Assembly: GCA_009763385.1 (NCBI GenBank)
Contig: CM019827.1
Location: 95,702,177-95,766,176 of the forward strand
Length of the DNA: 64,000 nucleotides
DNA from: Coix lacryma-jobi var. lacryma-jobi
Taxonomy: Eukaryota > Streptophyta > Magnoliopsida > Poales > Poaceae
Direction: 5' to 3'
The notes under the pieces were generated by a model. It ran no database searches. It was not told the origin of the DNA and saw nothing but the letters and a program-made list of their open reading frames with translations. Position 1 is the stretch's first letter, and the number at the start of each line of letters is the position of its first letter. Below, one piece after another: positions 56,762 through 64,000 of the stretch. The translations under genes were made by a program, and so were the position numbers.

Positions 56762-57179
56762 TGTGACAGAACCGACCAATTTATAAGAGCACAAGTGCGA
56801 AAACCTCTGCCGGAGCAACTGAATTAGCACACTTGAGGCCATATAAACCCGGTAGTCCGTGAAATCCTGAGGGATTTCAAACTTTTCCAACATCTCAGCC
56901 AAGATCGCGTGGTCAAGCAAATACGAATCATGATCATGGAGCTTTGCAGCGGAAATAAAATTACAATAGAGTTCACAAATAATAATACAAGTTGAAATAC
57001 TTCGAAACAACATATCTTTGAAATGAATACCATAACATAAGTTGAAATACTTTGCTAGCTCGCGTGACATCCTCCAACAACAGCATAAAGAGAAGAAGTA
57101 TGGAACTGCCGAGCCCACCGGCACTGACCATCACCTTTCGGCAGAAATAACCTTCACCTGCAATAAGGTGGGATAAACC

Positions 57180-57201
57180 CTGAGTACTCGAATGTACTCA
57201 G
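57180..57201 (-). promoter_or_regulatory. Conserved LTR hairpin (second Gypsy family)
   Basis: An eight-bp stem, CTGAGTAC with GTACTCAG, encloses a 6-nt loop. The chromovirus LTRs have TGAGTAC with GTACTCA and a 4-nt loop at 14110-14127 and 23914-23931. Stems agree and loops differ. Confidence 0.65.
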
Positions 57202-58136
57202 CTAGACTTACCCGTCGTAAACCAAAAATAAAGTGACACCAAGGAGTATGCAAGACTGATATAAACAGTGGAGCTGGCTAACTTCATTTGCAAAAGGAGC
57301 TTAAGTTAAAGGAGTTCATCATTTAATTGTATGAGCAGTCATCTTTTATCCTATTCCTTAAATTCCTTAAATTCTAGGTTTTACACCTGCAATAGAGCAC
57401 TCACTTAAATCTAACAAACAATAATATAGTACCATATCAGGTTTGCTTTCTCAATATTTTAGTTGAACCATCAATGTCATATGGAGTTGTATCGTGGTGA
57501 AGCTCGACATAGTTTCCCACTAACCGGGGGAGACGGCGACTCAAATTGAATTACAAACCAGCTGACGAGAAACCTTTAAAACAAACCCACACTTTCTCCG
57601 TCGGGTCCATGCATTGGGTCACCGCTCGATACTATTCGTGGTGGTAATCGTCGCGGTTTAAGCACGGACCGCCCAATTGGAACCTGGCGATGGCCACGCG
57701 AGGCAGATCGCATTTCCATACTAGAGGGCATGACTGAAGGACCGAGAATGCAAAAAGCAAGGCGACCAGAGGGGGGGTGAATGGGAGCCAATAAAATCTC
57801 TCTCGAAACTTTGGCCAAGTGTCCCAAAATCAATCCCCAAGAGCTACTACCAAAAACGTGATGCCCACGACCCTTGGAAGAGGGTGGATGATCCCTGGGA
57901 TCACAGCGAGGCACCACAAAAACTTCCTCACCCAAGTTCACGCAAGTCAACTAGTGACGGGATGGGTTTTGGGTAACCTCAACCTCCTCCGAGCAACGCG
58001 AGGGGATTCAGGCTATTTGTAGAGCGGGAAACCCAAATTCTGTAGAGCACGAAGTTAGGAATCCAACGCAACAAACGAATCTCGAATCGAAAGACGAACG
58101 AACAAACTGCGGATGAAAACGCGTCGAACCAGCACT

Positions 58137-58418
58137 GACCGGACTCTGCCTGCGTCCGGTCGCTGACCACCGGACGCGTCGGTCGTGCAAAAACAGTTTT
58201 CGGAGCTTACTGTTTCTGACCGGACTCACCAGATACGAGCGTCCGGTCGAGAGCAGTGCGTCCGGTCACAAAATACAAGCCAAGTGAACAGTACAATGAG
58301 CGAGTCCGGTCACTTAGCGAAAGGTGCGTCCGGTCAAGTCACGAACCGAACACAGCGAAGGTGTTCATCGACCGGACTCACTGACAGCGTCCGGTCGTTG
58401 AACAGGCAGCGTCCGGTC
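58137..58418. repeat. GACCGGAC/GTCCGGTC palindrome array
   Basis: About ten copies of GACCGGACK or GCGTCCGGTC in both orientations with unrelated spacers. Same position and style as the CATCGGA and CCGGACTGTCCG arrays in the other SIRE-like LTRs, with a third core. Confidence 0.8.
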
Positions 58419-59225
58419 ACCCCGATTCAGGCCCCTGTTCGTTTCCACCGATTCGACTCGGATCTCACCAAACACAAATCCTCTAGGGATCAAACTTGGT
58501 GAGAAGAGTCACAAAGAGTATAGTGAGCTATCTCTAAGAGATCATGGCTCGAACCTATCTCTAAATCGATGAATCGAAGAATTTCGGGGGAAGGGAGAAA
58601 ACTTGACCCGAAAACGAAAAAATCGAATCATTCCTAGACCGGTGAGGTTAGAGGATGATTCCTTCGGTGGAAAGAAGTGCCTCACGATCTAGAACAACCA
58701 GTTCAAACGGAATTGCAAAAGATGAACCGAGCAAAGAGATCAAGCGACGGAAAAATCGTGGGGAAAAAGGATTCCGCGAAGAACACGAACAAAACACGAA
58801 TCACACCACGAATTGCAAGCCGAAGCGCAAACACACGCTACGACAAGGAGGTTACGGCCTCCTTTCCTCAAAAATCAACAGTACACAGAGTTGCAAGTCT
58901 CTCTGCGGATATCTCAGCTACAGCAGGGGATGGGAGAGCAGGAAACCCTAAGTGCAAAGAGCAAATGAGGTGGTGGCTAAAACTGAGACAACTGAGATAG
59001 GGAGGAGGGTGTCTCCCCTGGACTACTACTTATACTAACCTAGACTAAGCCTATTTCCTACTCTACCCCTCTCTAAACTAATTACAGAGCGAACCAGCTA
59101 AACCCTAAGGCTATTCTGGTCCAACCCGCGGTGGTAGGTAGATCCGACGGCCACGCCCGCTCGAACCGAGCGTTGCCTCGACGCAACCTCTGGATCGCCG
59201 CCACGTGCCGCCCTCGCTCTGCACC

Positions 59226-59412
59226 CCCGGTTTTGTGGCCAAACCGGGAAACCAGCCTTTTCCAGCAACCCCCGGTTTTGAGGCCCAAACCGGGAAACCA
59301 GCCTCCAGCCTGAGTTTTGTGGCCCAAACTCAGAAACCCGCAGCGCCCGAGTTTTGAGGCCCAAACTCGGAAACCGGCCCATCACCCGAGTTTTGTGGCC
59401 AAACTCGGAAAC
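59226..59412. repeat. GGTTTTGAGGCCCAAACC hairpin set
   Basis: Five consecutive units pair CCCGGTTT with AAACCGGG or GAGTTT with AAACTC around TGNGGCC-type loops, each followed by GAAACC. The equivalent set is at 52969-53105 in the rearranged Copia LTR. Confidence 0.8.
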
Positions 59413-62400
59413 CATCCACCCGTTGTGTTTTCTCTGGCTCAACCAACAAACCGGAGCTGTAGAGGGGATGCACCTCCCGTGCACCCCTTCCACCGACACG
59501 TGTCCCCAGGTCCTCGACCCGAGCAACACCGTGCCCCGCAAGTCTCTGCTCGTCGCTGTCCCAGGCTGCCAGCCACCACAGCTGATCCTCAGGCACTCCG
59601 GTCCCTCAGTCCAAGCCTCACGTCCGCCCTTCACTGCTCGATCCATCGGCATGGCACGTCCGCCGCACGGCACGCCCATCCTTCATCGCACCCAGTCCAT
59701 CGGCACGGCACGTCTCAACTTGACCTTCACCTTGCCTCGATCACTGTCTCCTGTGCTCGACACCTGCACAACACAAGCCAAAGAACATGCGCATCAAACC
59801 CGTTGACAATCACTCATCACTTAGAGATTTGGCATACACCCATGTATCCGCAATGACACGGGTTGATTCCGGCCCGAACGGCGTCTAACCGGCTTCGGGG
59901 TCAGCGATTACGGCACTGACAACCCTAAGTAAAAGGGCGCTTTCAAAAATGAACGCGGGCCAACATCGATACAAACCTACACGATCCAACGGACGAGCTG
60001 CCCCCAAGTTCCAACTTGGTGTCTTGCCTTCCAGTTGACCGTATTTTATTACTACTCAGGTTCTTTTCCACGATAGCAAATATAGCCAACCGTGATCCGG
60101 TAACTACCCATCAGGGGTATTACATGAACATCCTTTATTTACTAGTTTATTGAGCAGGCGAAGCAATTCTACTTTTAATTAAATAACAGGATAACAAGGC
60201 AGGTATAATCAATAATTCAAGGGAGGATAATGCATCAAGTAGGATTCAAACAACTCCTATACCTAATGCATCACAGTATAAAATACTCAATTAAATTGAT
60301 TGTAAATACTGAGAGACTTACAATGCTCCGGGGCTTGCCTGGGAACCAACAATAGGTTAGTGTTTGTTAGGTAATACTCGCATGGCGAGCATCTCCGTTG
60401 TAGCACTTGCTTAACTCCGCATCTTTGGGATAATCCACCAAACACCGTCTTCGGGTTTAGCCTCATCATCACGTCCTTCCCGATGTATCTACCGTTACCT
60501 AAATGAGATGCGCAATACAAGCGTATGAATGCAAGGGAAACACTTATGAAGCAGAAATAAAGCGCACAGTAAAAACATTTAGATATTACTTCACATAAGC
60601 AATCGGATAACTACTAAAAGAAGATGTAGTTCTAACACACACACAATCACTTCAGCAGGTTATAATTAAAGTAAGGTGTGACACACGATTCATTAGGCAC
60701 TCAGAGAGGCTAACTATAATAATCAATCAAGAGTACACTATATTACATACATCACACAAATATAACAGATGTATGCCGCATACAACTCCTATGTTAGTTA
60801 AGCATGTCAACCATTATTATTTAATATATTTATATAACATATTAGATTGATTAACTTAATAACATGGAATTCTCGAACTAATATTATCAAGTCATGACAT
60901 AGCATCGAGAATCACATAAGCAATATTAAGCCATAGCAATCAACTTCGGTTCATTTATGCAGTTTGGACAGCAACACACCATGTACTTTAAATAGGCATA
61001 ACTGGAGCTACACATATCTAAACAAGGTGATCCTAGACTTTCTGAAAAGCTAATAAAATTATCTACAACTTTCCTATTATCACTTAAGCATGATTCAGCC
61101 AGTAAAAAGACCAAACATAACAGACAAACACTTCTGTTGAAACTTTGGACAGAATACTACATTCATCTTCGAACAGCTATAACTAGAGATCTAAAGCACC
61201 AAAAGATTTCACATAAGACTTATTAGAAAGTTTATTAAGTTTTCTAAAACTTATTTATAATCATCTCAAGATGATTAAGCAGTTATCAAGGCTAACCAAC
61301 TCGAACAAGTAAATCTGTCCAGACTTTGGACAAATTCTGGCTTCTAACTTTAAACACATGTAACTCAAGTTCTAGACTACCAAAAATAGTGATTCAAGAC
61401 AATTTAGAAAGCTTATGAAAAGAAATATAACTCTTCTATTAACACAAATACATGATTCACAACTTTAAGTTAACCAAACAATTCAATTCTTTCAGATCTG
61501 CATAGAAAGTATGCAAAACGTGACAGCCAACTTACAAAAACTATAACTCCTAAACCACTTCGCTTAAAATCATGAAATTTTAGGAAAAACAAGATAAAGA
61601 AGTTATCTACAACTTTTATATATAACACATCTACAGAAAATATCATTTTTTTACGAAACTAATCACCACTACAGAAACTGCTCTAGCAGCCATATCAGCA
61701 TATTAATAAACTCATTTTCCTACTTATTTGATTAACATGTGAGCATACAATTAAACTATTAAAACACTTCTAACATTCACGAACATGAAAACATAATAAT
61801 AATTTCAGATTAATATACTACAAAGGCAATCATTTACACATGTATATTTTCATTTATCACTATACTTTCATTAATTAAATAATCAACAAACGTAGGCATT
61901 ATTTTTAAGTGATGTTGTAAACATATAATTTGGGGCTCATATTTTTACTGATGATAGATAATGCCAAATCATGACTACTGTAAGCATATTATATGCTCAG
62001 GTATTATAATTTATTTATTAAAAACAAGGCAAGTTTTATTCACAAAAATGCATGTGAGAGAAAAATTAAATATACAAATATATTTTCTGCAAACACATGA
62101 CCATAATAAAATTACCTAAGTACAATAATATCATAGAAAGGCAGTGGAGCCACCTTTTCTATTTTTTACATGTAAACATTTATCACAAATTATTTTAATC
62201 CATTTAATAGGCTGCAAGCCAAATAAATTCATAACTAATTCATACATGCACCAAAAATTTCTGAAATTTTTACCACAGCACATATATCACATAACAAGCC
62301 TACCATAAAGTTTTCACAGCAATCTAAGCAATAAAACAGCAAACATCATTTTCTCTCTTTTTACTCCTATTTAACACAAAAAAATCACCATGGCACAAAC

Positions 62401-63082
62401 TTTACACTAACAGTCCACATATTAAATGTCACTGGACAGTACTATTCGCAAGGATTCCAAAAAGTCCTCACTTGCAATTTTTCAACATTCCTACAATTTA
62501 CTATGCATTTTACAATATTCAACCAGATTTATTATTTAATAAAAAACGAAAACTGTTTTTGCATTTGGATCCCTGGAATCTGCAGAAAACAATTAAGGAG
62601 CTATTAGTAAACACATGTGTCATGACACTTATACAAAGTGAAACGAGAAAGAGTTTCAGCTTCGCTAGAATACCCTTCAGCTTCTTGTTCACGGGAGATC
62701 GACTGGAATCGACCGCGAATCGCCGGACTCAGGCTAGGGAAAACCGGTTGCCAGGGTTTGGGGGCGCTGGAGGCTTGCTGTAGGGTCCTGACAGTCGCTG
62801 CTGACTGGCCAGGGGCGGCCTGGCCGCGCGGCCACGGCCACAAGGCCGCGCGACCCAAGCAGTCGCGGCTTCTGGCGACCGCGCGCAAGACAGGAGAAAA
62901 CAGCCGGAGGAGGGAAAGGAAAACAAAGGGAAAAGGAGGGAGAGAAGGAAGGTCGGCTTGCTGCACCACCGCTCTTATGGCTGAGAAGAGGAGGGTAGGA
63001 AGGAGACGAGCATAGAGGAGAATGACCGGCTTGCTGGGAAGGAAGAAGTGGCCATGGCTGCTCTTCTGTTTCTGCAATGAAG

Positions 63083-63182
63083 GGGGAAACTGTTGCTTTC
63101 TGGAGAAGAGACGAGTGAGAGGGAGAAGGAGCTGGGAAACTGTTGCTTTCTGGAGAAGAGACGAGTGAGAGGGAGAAGGAGC
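63083..63182. repeat. 50-bp tandem duplication
   Basis: Two exact-looking copies of a 50-bp unit starting GGGAAACTGTTGC, in the GC-rich part of the long Gypsy LTR. Confidence 0.85.
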
Positions 63183-64000
63183 CGGGCTCGGCTCTTCTTG
63201 CGTGAGGGGGCAGAGGGCACCGCCCCTGCGCGCCACTAGGAGGAGGCCACGACAGACCTCGGGAAGATTTCCCGTCAAATTTTCCCCCAATTTCTTTCCC
63301 AAATTCAAATTGGCACATTTCCAGAAACTTTTGGTCAAGATAAAAAATTATGAATATTGATCAAACGGACTCTGATTTTGACGAAATTAATTTTGTTGTC
63401 GCTGTCTCGAAAAGTACTCAGACTTTCGTTAAAGGCGCTCAGTCAAATTCTCAATCGTTTATCTGGTAACGATCGTCGACGGCAGCTTCGCGGCGAGTGA
63501 CCAATTCCAAATTTTGCAGTACAGACTTAACCAATTTCCGGAGCCAGAAAACTGCGCTGTACTCCATCTTGTGAGCTCATTTTTGCTATTTTTGACACCG
63601 ATCCAGGTCTTGGTCATAAAACAAAATTTTGTCCTCTCGATCTGTGCTACAACTTTTGTTTAGGGCGCACTGTCATGCGAGCACTCGAAGAGGCTGTTCA
63701 ATGCTGGTCAAAATAGTCACCCGATAGGGTTCAGATTACGGTCTCTCGTCGGTCGGGATATTTTCTGGTCGTCTGCTCAACACAGAACTTTCATAACTTT
63801 TGATGATGAGTCCATATGAGTTGATCAAGCATAATTGCAAGAACTGGTCGAACTCCACTGATCTCCTTCAATTAATTCGTGATTCTAGGCAAAGTTGTGA
63901 CTCGTCATTTCACGTGACTTTTTAATTCCAAACTTTACAAAACTTTTTCACTAGTTACTATAGACAGGAACTGAGGTGAGGCACATGAAAAATTTATGTT

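Larger units (their letters stand above)
57735..59852 (-). mobile_element. Solo SIRE-like LTR (2118 bp)
   Basis: Plus-strand ends TGAAGGACCGAG and TGTATCCGCA, with TSD ATGAC on both sides (57730-57734, 59853-59857). Related to the LTR of the 46628-53644 Copia (shared segments near 59440-59800 and the hairpins below). It lies within the long Gypsy LTR, so it inserted later and then lost its internal region by LTR recombination. Confidence 0.88.
56762..64000 (-). mobile_element. Very long Gypsy LTR, incomplete at the window edge
   Basis: Starts TGTGACAGAACCG on the plus strand, the 3' end of a minus-oriented LTR. Near 57140-57220 the minus strand carries the same cassette as the chromovirus LTR at 14100: GGGTAAGT, a GAGTAC/GTACTC hairpin, CAGGGTTT and TTGCAGGT. 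A GC-rich block (62700-63300) matches the position of the GC-rich block in the other LTR. Excluding the solo LTR at 57735 and its repeated TSD, at least 5.1 kb of LTR is present and no gag or pol has been reached. Open frames at 62600-63340 are compositional. Confidence 0.65.

Noticed and set aside
58185..58502. 105-aa ORF in the solo LTR
   Set aside because: Consists of translations of GTCCGGTC repeats.
62604..63338. 244-aa minus-strand ORF at the right end
   Set aside because: Lies in the GC-rich leader block of a long Gypsy LTR, overlaps other open frames, and contains a 50-bp tandem duplication; no conserved motifs.

Overview
The window looks like TE-saturated DNA from a grass nuclear genome, probably a panicoid or andropogonoid species. 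It contains SIRE/Maximus-type Copia elements, a chromovirus Gypsy with 4.1-kb LTRs, CACTA elements with the CTTTGCCGAG and TTTAGTCCCGG subterminal motifs, and Stowaway and Tourist MITEs. I see one convincing host gene. Element ends were set from matching target-site duplications (TSDs) read directly on both flanks.

Layout: 366-640 is a tRNA-type SINE. 735-1983 is a non-autonomous CACTA (TSD ATA). 2060-29459 is a SIRE-type Copia on the minus strand (TSD ACCTA, 1.56-kb LTRs) with an intact gag, a frameshifted pol and an extra envelope-position ORF. Its integrase is split by a 13.9-kb Gypsy chromovirus on the plus strand (10469-24378, TSD GGGAA). From 29460 to 32250 lie small elements and a promoter.

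The host gene is a CASP-like four-TM membrane protein (plus strand) with exons at 32252-32580 and 45322-45652. Its 12.7-kb intron holds a 5.55-kb CACTA carrying a TnpA-like gene and a 543-bp-arm inverted repeat (33392-38944), a solo LTR (41441-42302), and a Stowaway MITE split by a CACTA that is itself split by another CACTA (43081-45260). Downstream come nested MITEs and a rearranged Copia (46628-53644, TSD ATATA) containing a three-LTR TRIM array, an RT fragment and a solo LTR. Then come an unrecognised 70-aa ORF, an hAT remnant (54332-56040), and a truncated CACTA abutting a very long minus-strand Gypsy LTR that runs off the window and holds a 2.1-kb solo LTR (57735-59852).

The most interesting observations are these. 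A leader ORF in the chromovirus begins with a peptide in register with the histone H3 tail around K4 and K9, while the same element's integrase ends in a chromodomain-like module. Each SIRE-type LTR family carries its own array of short hairpin palindromes. A near-perfect hairpin lies inside an expressed-looking CACTA. tRNA-like Pol III promoter modules sit inside two CACTA families. A 31-bp inverted gag-derived filler lies in one Copia LTR.
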